DNA of 64,000 bases from Moraxella osloensis (GTDB lineage Bacteria; Pseudomonadota; Gammaproteobacteria; Pseudomonadales; Moraxellaceae). The stretch spans positions 1,488,001-1,552,000 of the forward strand of contig NZ_CP047226.1 of assembly GCF_009867135.1 (NCBI RefSeq), given 5' to 3'. This document shows, one piece after another, positions 38,936 through 48,049 of the stretch. Under the pieces are notes generated by a model. The model did no database searches. It worked only from the letters and a program-made list of their open reading frames with translations, and was not told where the DNA came from. The position numbers and the translations under genes are program-made. Within the stretch, counting starts at the first letter, position 1. Each line of letters begins with the position of its first letter.

Positions 38936-38979
38936 TTTATAGAAACTATTATTGGGTGATGGATTATCGTTTCTATAAA
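38936..38979. promoter_or_regulatory. Inverted repeat upstream of the AGCS symporter gene
   Basis: Perfect 11-bp arms TTTATAGAAAC and GTTTCTATAAA are separated by 22 bases, about 70 bases ahead of the start codon. This could be an operator or a leader hairpin. It is not recognised as a glycine riboswitch. Confidence 0.4.
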
Positions 38980-39048
38980 TTAAACAGTTGGCAAATAGTC
39001 AAAAATCCTATGGGATTTTAGCTTTCTACGGTAGTGGGAGATAAGGTA

Positions 39049-40542
39049 ATGCAAGATTTTGTCAATGCGATTAATGATTGGGTATGGAGTCCCGCATTAA
39101 TCTATCTATGTTTATTGGTTGGTTTATATTTTTCAATTCGTGGTCGTTTTTTACAAGTGCGCCATTTTGGTCGCATGATTCGATTGCTGATGGATGGCAA
39201 AAGCAGCGATCAAGGTGTGTCTTCATTCCAAGCACTCGCTATGTCACTAGCAGGTCGTGTGGGTACAGGCAATATTGCCGGTGTCGCAACAGCGATTACC
39301 TTTGGTGGTCCTGGTGCATTATTCTGGATGTGGATGGTAGCGTTCTTGGGTGCCAGTACCGCATTCGTTGAATCAACGCTTGCGCAGATTTATAAAGAAC
39401 GTGATGATAAAGGCTTCTTTATCGGTGGTCCAGCCTATTATTTTGAAAAAGCACTAGGGCAAAAATGGTACGCGGTGTTATTTGCGATATCGGCAATCGC
39501 CGCTTGTGGTTTATTGTTACCCGGTGTACAGGCCAATTCGATTGCTGAGGCGATGAATAATTCACTGGGTATCGCACCTAGCATTTCAGCCGCGGTAATT
39601 GCGGCACTACTTGGCTTTATCATCTTTGGTGGTGTCAAGCGTATTGCCTCCTCGGCTGAGTTGATTGTACCTTTTATGGCACTTGCCTACATCATCGTGG
39701 CGATTGTTATCATCATCATGCACATTGGTCAATTACCTGAAGTGCTATCGTTGATTTTCCGCTCTGCATTCGGTATGGATTCTACGTTTGGTGCTGTGTT
39801 GGGTCTTGCCATCCAATGGGGTGTGAAACGTGGCGTTTACTCAAATGAAGCAGGTCAAGGTACAGGTCCTCACCCATCGGCAGCCGCTGATGTGTCACAC
39901 CCAGCCAAACAAGGCTTGGTACAAGCGTTTTCAGTGTATGTCGATACGCTATTTGTTTGTTCGGCGACAGGTTTCATGCTAATCATTACTGGTATGTACA
40001 ACGTACAAGACCCTGCCAACAAAGAAGCCTTCTTGTATCAAGGTGTTAGAGGCGTTGCCGCAGGTCCAGGTTACGTTCAAACTGCGATGGAAAACATCAT
40101 GCCAGGTTTCGGCTCAGTGTTTGTAGCGATTGCGCTATTCTTCTTTGCTTTCACTACCATCATGGCGTACTACTATATTGCAGAAACCAATATCCGTTAT
40201 CTCACTCGTACCGTAAAGCTAAATTGGGCAATCCCTGTACTCAAAGTAGTGATTTTATTTGTGGTAATTTATAGCTGCTTAAAAACCGCCGACTTGGCAT
40301 GGGCACTGGGTGACTTGGGCGTTGGTTTGATGGCATGGCTAAACATCATTGGTATCTTATTCTTGCAAAAACCTGCGTTTGCTGCACTGCGCGATTATGA
40401 AGCACAGGTCAAACAAGGCAAAGATCCTATCTATGATGCGCGCGCCAATGGCGTACACAATGCGCCAGTTTGGGATGAAATTTCAGCCAAGTACCGTAAA
40501 GAATTTGGTGAACATCCCAACCATGATCGCTTTGCACCCTAA
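39049..40542 (+). CDS. Sodium:alanine/glycine symporter, AGCS family
   Basis: A 497-aa inner-membrane carrier that imports alanine or glycine with sodium. It has about 11 helices. Landmarks are GRVGTGNIAGVATAITFGGPG and the downstream GVKRGVYSNEAGQGTGPHPSAA, both hallmarks of AGCS proteins. The ATG at 39049 is preferred over an upstream GTG because GGAGATAAGG immediately precedes it. It converges on the MFS gene at a shared terminator. Confidence 0.92.
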   Translation: MQDFVNAINDWVWSPALIYLCLLVGLYFSIRGRFLQVRHFGRMIRLLMDGKSSDQGVSSFQALAMSLAGRVGTGNIAGVATAITFGGPGALFWMWMVAFLGASTAFVESTLAQIYKERDDKGFFIGGPAYYFEKALGQKWYAVLFAISAIAACGLLLPGVQANSIAEAMNNSLGIAPSISAAVIAALLGFIIFGGVKRIASSAELIVPFMALAYIIVAIVIIIMHIGQLPEVLSLIFRSAFGMDSTFGAVLGLAIQWGVKRGVYSNEAGQGTGPHPSAAADVSHPAKQGLVQAFSVYVDTLFVCSATGFMLIITGMYNVQDPANKEAFLYQGVRGVAAGPGYVQTAMENIMPGFGSVFVAIALFFFAFTTIMAYYYIAETNIRYLTRTVKLNWAIPVLKVVILFVVIYSCLKTADLAWALGDLGVGLMAWLNIIGILFLQKPAFAALRDYEAQVKQGKDPIYDARANGVHNAPVWDEISAKYRKEFGEHPNHDRFAP

Positions 40543-40591
40543 TTTTAATATGTGACTGCTTTAATGCTTTCACTTAATAACCGTTAAAAAA

Positions 40592-40618
40592 AATAAGCCC
40601 CATTGATTGGGGTTTATT
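40592..40618. terminator. Bidirectional terminator-like hairpin
   Basis: Perfect 11-bp stem AATAAGCCCCA / TGGGGTTTATT with a 5-base loop, preceded by an A-run that serves the minus strand. Confidence 0.6.
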
Positions 40619-40632
40619 GTTGTGATGAATGA

Positions 40633-41985
40633 TTATCTTTTGATTGGGATTTTAATTAACCCAAAAAACGCAATCAGTAAGGCGATGACTTGTACAGCCA
40701 GCAGTGTATAGACTGTATATAGCCATTTGCCTTGTGCATATGCCAGACCACACGCCCACGCCCCGATACTACCACCGATGTAATACGCCATATAATATAA
40801 ACCTGACGCCAGCGACCGCCCTTCTTTGACATTCACCGCGATATAAGTAATGGTCGCTGATTGGGTAATAAATACCCCAGTTGACATCACCGCAAGCGCC
40901 ACAATGACCCAAGAAATAGGCGCAGCCAGTGTCATCAGCACGCCCATCATCGAAATCATCACTGCCACGCGCACCATACGGGCAGCGCCGTATTTGGCAA
41001 TCAAACTACTTGCAATCGGTGTGACTACGACCCCAATCAAATACACAGCAAAAATGTTAGCAAGCCCAGCACTCGATAGATTGTAGGGTGCGGCTGCCAA
41101 ATGCAAATTAACATAGGTAAAACAGCTCACTAATGAAAATAACACGCACGCGCCAAGCAGTCCTGCGGTCACCACATAACGGTTGCGCACATGTTTACTT
41201 AGCATGTGCAGCGCCGATGTAAAATTTGGGTTGGCATGAAAATGCCGTGAGCGCGGTAATAACCAAGCCACCAAGCCAGCGCCTAGCACCGTCAACACGC
41301 CCATGAACACAAAGCCTTTTTCCCAGCCGATAAGCTCTTCTAAATGCCCCAAGATAAAGCGTCCTAAAAATCCCCCAAATACTGTACCTGAGACATAGTA
41401 GGACATCATTTTTGCCATCTCTTTGCCCGCGTACTCTTCCCCGACATAGGCAATCGTCACCACTGTAATGCCAGGTACCGCCAACCCTTGCATAAATCGC
41501 CAAATGACGATACTAGAGAGTGAGTCAGACAGCCCAATCATCATCGTGGGTATTGCCATAAAGGCAATGGATGCCACAATGATATTTTTACGACCTACGG
41601 CATCAGACAACATCCCCATAAACGGTGACATGATGGCAATGGCAATCACCGTCGCCCCAACTGTCATGCCCACTTGCGTTTCGGTCGCTGAGAATGCTTG
41701 CATCATAATCGGCAAAATCGCTTGAATCGAATAAACCTGCAAAAATGCAAACGCGCCAATCATGCCAATCATGATTTTGACTATCAATGAGGGTGGCGTT
41801 GTCGGTGGTTTGGTATTCGGTTGTTGAGAAGGCGGTTGATTTTGCGGTTGGCTATGGGGTGGATTGCGGCTAGTTAAGTTGCTAGATATTAGCGTGTGAG
41901 TATCAGTATCGGTATTAGTATTAGTGTCAGTGGAATGATTGGAAGAATCCAAATGCCCAGTGGCATGTTGTGGTTGAGAAGTCAT
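40633..41985 (-). CDS. MFS transporter (YnfM/arabinose-efflux type)
   Basis: A 450-aa drug/metabolite:proton antiporter-like carrier with 12 predicted helices from about residue 70. Family marks include VYSIQAILPIMMQAFSATETQVG, SPFMGMLSDAVGRK and FMQGLAVPG. The first 67 residues are a hydrophilic tail rich in Thr, Asn, Gln and Pro, encoded partly by short hexamer repeats (41901-41932). The start at 41985 follows an AAAGGT ribosome binding site, so the tail seems real. The substrate is unknown. Confidence 0.85.
   Translation of the reverse strand: MTSQPQHATGHLDSSNHSTDTNTNTDTDTHTLISSNLTSRNPPHSQPQNQPPSQQPNTKPPTTPPSLIVKIMIGMIGAFAFLQVYSIQAILPIMMQAFSATETQVGMTVGATVIAIAIMSPFMGMLSDAVGRKNIIVASIAFMAIPTMMIGLSDSLSSIVIWRFMQGLAVPGITVVTIAYVGEEYAGKEMAKMMSYYVSGTVFGGFLGRFILGHLEELIGWEKGFVFMGVLTVLGAGLVAWLLPRSRHFHANPNFTSALHMLSKHVRNRYVVTAGLLGACVLFSLVSCFTYVNLHLAAAPYNLSSAGLANIFAVYLIGVVVTPIASSLIAKYGAARMVRVAVMISMMGVLMTLAAPISWVIVALAVMSTGVFITQSATITYIAVNVKEGRSLASGLYYMAYYIGGSIGAWACGLAYAQGKWLYTVYTLLAVQVIALLIAFFGLIKIPIKR
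41901..41932 (-). repeat. Hexamer repeats in the 5' coding end of the MFS gene
   Basis: About five hexamers of the type TATCAG/TATTAG encode an Asp/Thr/Asn repeat. The period of six keeps the reading frame, so copy changes would alter tail length, not expression. Confidence 0.6.
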
Positions 41986-42286
41986 AGGTGACCTTTTTAC
42001 AGAGTAGTGCCCGTCAAAGAAATGCCTATACTAGCACTAAAGCGCGGTATTTATTGTTAAAAGAAGTTTAACCTTAAACCATGCTTTTCAAACCAATCAC
42101 GTGAATTGAGGGGTATTGGCAAGCCCTTCAATGCCAAATTTGGTGCCCTAGAGCGTAATATTTTTAACACATGACTATTTGCCAAAACATCAGTATTTTT
42201 CAAAACATAACTACCCAGCCATGACGAAATTGCAGTAATATTTAGCACATTGTGGTAATTAAACTTAAAATCAATAGGATTGAATT
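41986..42286. other. Divergent intergenic region between MFS and esterase genes
   Basis: A 301-base stretch. A minus-strand frame of 63 codons (42057-42248) shows no known family and no good ribosome binding site, so it is not called. I see no clear promoter boxes or repeats. Confidence 0.35.
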
Positions 42287-43306
42287 ATGCCGGAGAATTT
42301 AAAACAGCCAATGCCAGCTGCCATGCAAGCGTATTTGACACAGTTGCATCAAGTGATTATTCCGTATCTGTTAGCGCAAGGGGTTAAGCCCAATGCCATC
42401 AACGCACGTGAGGCGTTAGCCAATTTGACAACCGCATTTGTCACTGACGCACCCAACATGGCAAAAATCATCGATACGGTGCTGGTGACGCCAAGCAATT
42501 TTCGGGGTTATAACGTACCACTTAGGCTATTTGTACCAAGCAACTGCCCCCTGCCAAATGAACAAGCAACGGCTGACGTGCCGGTAATGGTGTATTTTCA
42601 TGGCGGTGGTGGCATGGCAGGCAGCGTCACCGTGTATGATAAACTCTATAAAAAATTGGCCGAAGCGACAGGCTGCGTGGTGGTAGCGCCGGAATATCGC
42701 CTTGCCCCAGAAAACCGCTACCCTGCGGCGATTGATGATGCCCACGCGATTTTAACGTATTTAACAGCGACCCTACAGCAAGTCGGTTATGCCTGTAACG
42801 GCAAGCTTATCATAGCGGGTGATAGCGCTGGCGGGGCGATTACTGCCAGCTTGGTGCAAGATTGGCTTGCCAACCGTGTGAGCACAGACTTAGCTATCAC
42901 CCATCAAATTTTGATTTATGCCAGTCTAGACTACACCATGTCACAACCCTCGATTGAGGAAAATGGCACGGGATATTTACTGGAATCCAGCAAAATCCGC
43001 TGGTATTTTGACAATTATTTTTCAGCATATGATGACCGTGAGCTGAGCTCACCGTTTTGGACCGATATGGCTACCCTACTGCATCATTCGCCGTATCAAG
43101 CCCCAAAGACACTGCACCTAACGGCTGGTTATTGTCCGCTGCGTGATGAAGATATCGGCTATCATGAGCAACTGCAAAAAGCAGGCGCGCTTTCAGAACT
43201 CGTGCATTTTGCCGATATGCCTCATGCATTTTTAAATATGGAAAATCTGTGCCCAGAGCAATGTAAAGCTTTATACCAAAAAATTGGTGAATTCTGCCAA
43301 GCTTAA
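42287..43306 (+). CDS. Alpha/beta hydrolase, hormone-sensitive-lipase-type esterase
   Basis: A 339-aa cytoplasmic carboxylesterase-like enzyme. The oxyanion-hole motif HGGGG is at residues 105-109. The nucleophile Ser180 is in GDSAGG. The catalytic His is in MPHAFLNM near the C-terminus. YRLAPENRYPAA is the other family hallmark. These place it in the HSL (family IV) group, which hydrolyses short acyl esters. It is followed 23 bases later by a hemerythrin gene and may form an operon with it. Confidence 0.9.
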   Translation: MPENLKQPMPAAMQAYLTQLHQVIIPYLLAQGVKPNAINAREALANLTTAFVTDAPNMAKIIDTVLVTPSNFRGYNVPLRLFVPSNCPLPNEQATADVPVMVYFHGGGGMAGSVTVYDKLYKKLAEATGCVVVAPEYRLAPENRYPAAIDDAHAILTYLTATLQQVGYACNGKLIIAGDSAGGAITASLVQDWLANRVSTDLAITHQILIYASLDYTMSQPSIEENGTGYLLESSKIRWYFDNYFSAYDDRELSSPFWTDMATLLHHSPYQAPKTLHLTAGYCPLRDEDIGYHEQLQKAGALSELVHFADMPHAFLNMENLCPEQCKALYQKIGEFCQA

Positions 43307-43329
43307 CTTTTAACTTCTAAGGAATAAAT

Positions 43330-43773
43330 ATGCAACGTGCTGAACAACTTCGCCCCCTATCACGACAACATCACTTGGGACTCAATCTTGGCTTAAAAGC
43401 CGGTCAATTTCCTATGTCATCTTCTGAAGCAGACATCCAAGACCAATGGCAAAAAATAACCGCTTTTATCCGTGATGAATTTACTGCGCATTTTGGGGTG
43501 GAAGAAGAGTATTTGGTGAAACCTTTAATGACTTACCACAAAGATAATCCACAAGTGATAGAGTTAAGTGAGCAACTGACGGCTCAACACGAAGAATTAA
43601 AACGATTAGCCGATAAAGCCAACCCGACTATTGAAGATTTACGCGATTTGGGCGATGCCTTATACGAGCATATTCGCTTTGAAGAGCGTGAAGTTTTTCC
43701 ATTGGCTCAAGAGTTACTTACCTCTGGGCAGCTTGACGCTATTTATACCCAATCAGGCGATGATGTTAAATAG
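43330..43773 (+). CDS. Hemerythrin HHE-domain protein
   Basis: A 147-aa four-helix protein with likely diiron ligands. Conserved pieces are LSRQHHLGLNLGLK near the N-terminus, HFGVEEEYLV in the middle, LTAQHEELKRL, and YEHIRFEEREVFPLAQ near the C-terminus. Such proteins bind oxygen or nitric oxide, or protect iron centres; the role here is unknown. It has an AAGGAATAA ribosome binding site and ends at a bidirectional terminator. Confidence 0.85.
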   Translation: MQRAEQLRPLSRQHHLGLNLGLKAGQFPMSSSEADIQDQWQKITAFIRDEFTAHFGVEEEYLVKPLMTYHKDNPQVIELSEQLTAQHEELKRLADKANPTIEDLRDLGDALYEHIRFEEREVFPLAQELLTSGQLDAIYTQSGDDVK

Positions 43774-43798
43774 TTTTAAGTTTCATGAAAAACACTCA

Positions 43799-43829
43799 TA
43801 AAAAAAGCACCCAGTTAGGTGCTTTTTTT
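43799..43829. terminator. Bidirectional terminator between hemerythrin and helicase genes
   Basis: Stem AAAAAAGCACC / GGTGCTTTTTT with a 6-base loop, plus an extra A-run and T-run. Confidence 0.85.
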
Positions 43830-43843
43830 AGATTTACGAAAAC

Positions 43844-46198
43844 TTATAGTGGTTTGCCTGTGCTATTGCGGCGGCTACGTTTTGGGGCATCCCAACCATC
43901 TTGTTTACCAGCCGGTTTAGCGGATGGCTTGCTTGATGAGGCATAACGGTCAGACGATGACTTAAATCCTTCCGATCTTGATGATTTACCTGCAAACGGT
44001 TTGTCTGATTTTTTGAAACCCTCAGATTTAAACCCGTTTGAGCGTGAATCACCAGCACGTTGACCATCTTTTGCCGGATATGGTCTGTCGCTACGTTTTT
44101 TAAGCGGTTGACCAAAGGTTTCTTCTACGATTGGACGTGGCTTGCGAGCGCGGTCATCGCCACGAAACTCGCTAGAGCGGTCGGTTTTTTTGGCAAAAGG
44201 TTTGTCACCAAAACGGTCATTTTTTTCAAAGCGGTTAGGACGCTCGCCATGGCGCTCACTGCTATTACGGTCAGTGTTGTAACGTGGTTTATCACCTTGA
44301 TAGCCTTTAAAGCCATCTTTGTTAAAGCTACGGTTATCATCGCGGCGACGATCTGCATACTCACCTTGGCGAGGCTCACGATTGCCTTGGCGTGAATCAC
44401 GGTCAAAGCTTGGTTTATCCGATGATTTAGCGGCGCGGTGAAAATCGCCCTGACTGTTGCCATGACGGTTATCTGAATCACGGTGACGACGCGGCGCACT
44501 CGCATCATCACGCCCAAAACGACTATCGCTGTTGCCTTGGTGACCTTTGTCAAAACGCTCACGTTTTTCAAAACGTGCCGAACTATCGTTACTCGCTGAT
44601 TTGCCATGGCGTTCTTGGTTGTCAAAACGTGGCTTGTCCGCAAAACGACGCTCGCTTGAAGGTCTCTCGCTTGAACCACCAACAAAACGTTGTGAGCGAC
44701 TGCCACGGTCATCACGACTGCCACGGTCATCACGACCGCCACGGCTATCACTGCCGCTGCGACCACGACCGCGACCGTCACGACCATTAGGCTTACCACG
44801 ACCTTCAAATTTTTCCACAAAACGCGGTTCTAAGCCTTCAACTTGCGCTTCATTGATATCACGTTTTAGGTAACGGGCAATATTGCCAAATTGACGACGG
44901 TCATCGCGGCTACATAGGTTGATAGCAATACCAGTACGACCGGCACGACCTGAGCGACCGATACGATGCACATAATCTTCTACTTGGCGCGGTAAATCAT
45001 AGTTGAATACATGGGTAATATTAGGTAAATCAAGACCACGTGCTGCCACGTCTGTTGCTACCACGATGTCAAATTTGCCACTGCGTAAATCTGAAACGAT
45101 ACGATTACGCTTGCTTTGTGGCAAGTCACCATGCAGATAACAGGCTTTGTGGTCCCATTGTTGTAGGCGCTCAGCGACTTCTTCACTGCTGCGTTTGGTC
45201 GCGGTAAAGATAATCGCTTGACCACGCTCTGGGTCACAGATCAGCTGCTCTAATAATTTATTTTTGTGGTCAAAGTTGTCACAGAAGTACACTTTTTCAT
45301 CAATGTGTGCGGTTTCAACTTTAATGTTGATACGCTCTGGGTCTTTGGTAAAGCTTTCAGCGATTTTACCGACTGGACCATCCCATGTCGCAGATGACAT
45401 GATGGTTTGGCGATGCGCAGGTGTGGCTTCCAAAATCGCATTGATATCATCGGCAAAACCCATGTCTAGCATACGGTCTGCTTCATCAAGTACCAACATG
45501 GTCAAATCAGAGAGATTTACACGCTGGGCATTGATATGATCTAGCAAACGACCCGGCGTCGCCACGATGATTTGCACGCCTTTTTTTAGCGCACGGATTT
45601 GACCACTGTATGCCGCACCACCCACAAGTGGCACACTGTACAAATCTTTCATGGCTGAGCCATATTTGCGGATGCTGTCTTGTACTTGGTTAGCCAGCTC
45701 ACGCGTCGGTGTCAAAATCAACGCTTGCACGACTTTTGGCTGTTGGCGACCACGTTTGCCACTTGCGGTTTTTTCTGCCGCTTTTTCTTTGGCTTGTAGT
45801 TCGCTTAATTGATGCAAAATTGGTAATACAAACGCGGCCGTTTTACCACTACCTGTTTGTGCTGATAATAGCAAATCGCGGCCCGCTAATGCAGCAGGAA
45901 TCGCGCGCGCTTGGATAGGCGTTGGTGTGGTATAACCCGTTGCGACAATACTTTTTAGTAATGAACCTGAAATACCTAGTGCGGTAAAACCATTTTCGCT
46001 AGGGTTAGCATCGTCAGTCGTTGGCGCATCTGTTGCTACAGTATCAGCCGCTACAATATCTGTTGCCGCAGTTGCTTCTGTGTCATCAACTGGAGTGTTG
46101 TCAGTAGGCTGATTGCTGTTGGCTTGGCTGTGGGTATGGCTAAAAAAATTATCGATTGAGTTATCAGCAAAATCTGTGGTTGAATTAAAATCAGTCAT
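43844..46198 (-). CDS. DEAD-box ATP-dependent RNA helicase with long Arg/Asp/Gly-rich tail
   Basis: A 784-aa RNA helicase of the RhlE/DeaD type. Motifs in order are the Q-motif (FTALGISGSLLKSI...PTPIQ), AQTGSGKT (I), PTRELA (Ia), VLDEADRMLDMG (II), SSAT (III), and YVHRIGRSGRAGR (VI). A 55-residue acidic N-terminus precedes the core. From about residue 475 to the end (about 310 residues) the protein is low-complexity, dense in Arg, Asp, Gly, Ser and Lys. Such tails bind RNA and can drive condensate formation. A long leader of over 500 bases lies upstream. Confidence 0.93.
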   Translation of the reverse strand: MTDFNSTTDFADNSIDNFFSHTHSQANSNQPTDNTPVDDTEATAATDIVAADTVATDAPTTDDANPSENGFTALGISGSLLKSIVATGYTTPTPIQARAIPAALAGRDLLLSAQTGSGKTAAFVLPILHQLSELQAKEKAAEKTASGKRGRQQPKVVQALILTPTRELANQVQDSIRKYGSAMKDLYSVPLVGGAAYSGQIRALKKGVQIIVATPGRLLDHINAQRVNLSDLTMLVLDEADRMLDMGFADDINAILEATPAHRQTIMSSATWDGPVGKIAESFTKDPERINIKVETAHIDEKVYFCDNFDHKNKLLEQLICDPERGQAIIFTATKRSSEEVAERLQQWDHKACYLHGDLPQSKRNRIVSDLRSGKFDIVVATDVAARGLDLPNITHVFNYDLPRQVEDYVHRIGRSGRAGRTGIAINLCSRDDRRQFGNIARYLKRDINEAQVEGLEPRFVEKFEGRGKPNGRDGRGRGRSGSDSRGGRDDRGSRDDRGSRSQRFVGGSSERPSSERRFADKPRFDNQERHGKSASNDSSARFEKRERFDKGHQGNSDSRFGRDDASAPRRHRDSDNRHGNSQGDFHRAAKSSDKPSFDRDSRQGNREPRQGEYADRRRDDNRSFNKDGFKGYQGDKPRYNTDRNSSERHGERPNRFEKNDRFGDKPFAKKTDRSSEFRGDDRARKPRPIVEETFGQPLKKRSDRPYPAKDGQRAGDSRSNGFKSEGFKKSDKPFAGKSSRSEGFKSSSDRYASSSKPSAKPAGKQDGWDAPKRSRRNSTGKPL

Positions 46199-46721
46199 GT
46201 AAGTCCTTAAAAAAATAAGTTAATCAAAGTATCGGTGGTAACCTTGATTGAAAACACGCAACAAGCAAAAGCCCTCAAGCTGACTGCACTTTCAAAATGA
46301 ATAAACAAAATGAATAGGCAAAATTATCAGCTATCATTAATCACAAATATCGTGTTAATCGCTTTAAAGCATTGTAATCGTGTCTGGAAGACTTATTTTC
46401 GCTATAAAAATAGCGACAAAACCTACTGTCAGACTTATCAAAACTTTTGAAACAGTAAAACCATCAAAAATTTCGTATCGCGGCATTCACAAGAATGCTT
46501 AAAAAAATACAATGCTAAATATTAGGTTATCATCGGAAGATTATCAGCGCTTACAATGGCGCGCTTGATATATAGGCAGATGGATAAGCTAGATTAATTG
46601 GAAAATTGACGTTGCTCTTAGCGTTTAGGTAGCGTATATGAGTCATTATTGGTCAGTTTTCTTTCGCAATTAAAAAACTTACCAAGTGAAATAGGCATCA
46701 AAAACACCTACTTAAAAAAGT
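46199..46721. other. Long leader / intergenic region upstream of the DEAD-box helicase
   Basis: 523 bases without a gene, between the helicase start and the ffs 3' end. It contains a small perfect hairpin (TCGCTAT / ATAGCGA, 46399-46416) and is AT-rich. Cold-shock helicase mRNAs often have long regulatory leaders, so this may be transcribed with the helicase, but no known motif is visible. Confidence 0.4.
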
Positions 46722-46831
<110 letters not shown>

Positions 46832-46839
46832 GAAGCGGT

Positions 46840-46868
46840 ATTATAGAGAATTTGGCGACCAAATGCAA
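46840..46868 (-). promoter_or_regulatory. Sigma-70 promoter of ffs
   Basis: On the minus strand TTGCAT (46868-46863) and a perfect TATAAT (46845-46840) are spaced by 17 bases. The -10 box lies about 8 bases before the RNA 5' end. Confidence 0.8.
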
Positions 46869-47037
46869 ACTATTTTTATCATATACGCCAAATTTTTGTA
46901 TTTATTTCACTTTTACACACGCTAAACCATTACCAAGCAACATTTGGGTAAATTTTTGTCGAACTTCTTACCCTTTTTCTACAATTCTTTCGCTGCAAAT
47001 GTTACAAAATATTTTATAATGCCCATTCAACCACATA

Positions 47038-47082
47038 TTCAATGAGCTAATATTGAATGAGCTAATATTGAATGAGCTAATA
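47038..47082 (+). repeat. Three 15-bp tandem repeats upstream of the SIMPL gene
   Basis: TTGAATGAGCTAATA is present three times head to tail (the first copy with one change), about 85 bases ahead of the start codon. Confidence 0.85.
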
Positions 47083-47166
47083 CACTAGTTTAATCAGCAA
47101 CAGATTCATGCCAACCCATATAAAGAACCACTAGGAAAAACTAGGAAAAAAACAATAGGAAACACT

Positions 47167-47976
47167 ATGACACACTTAAGCACCGCGACTAACAACCATC
47201 TCAATTATAAAGTGCATGGCAATTATACAATCACCAAAGGTGTTGCAGCCAGCTTGCTTGCTATGGCGACGCTATTGCCTTTTACCAGTGTTTCAGCCGC
47301 TACTTACCCTGTGAACCCATCCCCTGCGAACTCATCAATGACCAATACTTTAAACTACGGCTTGCTTAACTTTGCTGCCTCCGCAAGTAAAAAAGTCAGC
47401 AATGACCAAATCAATGCCACCCTTAGCAAAACTGTGCAAAACAAATCAAGCAGTGAGGTGGCTAATCAAATCGCTACCACATTGAACCAAGCGGTAGCCA
47501 TTGCCAAAAAATACCCACAAGTGCAAGTCAGTACAGGCAACCAAACCACCTATCCGCAATATGATAAAAACCAAAAAATCATTGGTTGGACGGGGACTGC
47601 AAGCTTGAATTTAAAAAGCACCGACACAGTCGCCACTAGCAAATTGATTGCCGAATTGCAAAGTTTTATGACGGTTGATGGATTAGACTTTAGCGTGTCT
47701 GATGCCGCGCGCAAAGCCACCGAGCAAGAATTGATGATGGAAGCTTCGAAAAACTTCCAGCGCCAAGCGCAAACGCTGCTGCCTGTGTGGGGTGCAAAAG
47801 GCTATCAGTTAGTCTCGTTGGAGTTTAGTCAAGGGGGCGATTATCGTGCACCGCGTGCGTATGGCAGTGTAATGATGATAGAAGCCGCCAGTGCCAAAGT
47901 CGCTGACCAAAACTTCCAAGCGGGCGATAGCACCATTACAGTCACTGCCAACGGTACCGTGCAACTGGTAAAATAA
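47167..47976 (+). CDS. Exported SIMPL-domain (DUF541) protein
   Basis: A 269-aa periplasmic or outer-membrane-associated protein. A long polar N-terminal region (about 22 residues) precedes the hydrophobic signal core, with likely cleavage after TSVSA near residue 43. The mature part has the repeated-helix and strand layout of SIMPL/DUF541 proteins, including an AARKATEQELMMEASKNFQ helix and a closing strand GDSTITVTANGTVQL. The function is unclear; related proteins affect envelope integrity or stress survival. A terminator shared with pal follows. Confidence 0.8.
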   Translation: MTHLSTATNNHLNYKVHGNYTITKGVAASLLAMATLLPFTSVSAATYPVNPSPANSSMTNTLNYGLLNFAASASKKVSNDQINATLSKTVQNKSSSEVANQIATTLNQAVAIAKKYPQVQVSTGNQTTYPQYDKNQKIIGWTGTASLNLKSTDTVATSKLIAELQSFMTVDGLDFSVSDAARKATEQELMMEASKNFQRQAQTLLPVWGAKGYQLVSLEFSQGGDYRAPRAYGSVMMIEAASAKVADQNFQAGDSTITVTANGTVQLVK

Positions 47977-47991
47977 GCCGATTTTAACCAC

Positions 47992-48022
47992 AAAAAAACC
48001 TGTTGAATCAACAGGTTTTTTT
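47992..48022. terminator. Bidirectional terminator between the SIMPL gene and pal
   Basis: Stem AAAAAAACCTGTT / AACAGGTTTTTTT with a 5-base loop. Confidence 0.85.
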
Positions 48023-48049
48023 ATTTGTCTTTTACTCACTAAGCAATAC

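Larger units (their letters stand above)
46832..47166. other. Intergenic region between ffs and the SIMPL gene
   Basis: 335 bases holding the ffs promoter (listed) and three 15-bp tandem repeats (listed). No convincing coding sequence is seen. Confidence 0.5.

Noticed and set aside
42057..42248. 63-codon minus-strand frame
   Set aside because: No ribosome binding site, family or composition signal.
44125..44820. 231-codon frame inside the helicase gene, Val/Met/Ala-rich
   Set aside because: It is an out-of-frame shadow of the repetitive Arg/Asp/Gly coding region; no ribosome binding site or family.
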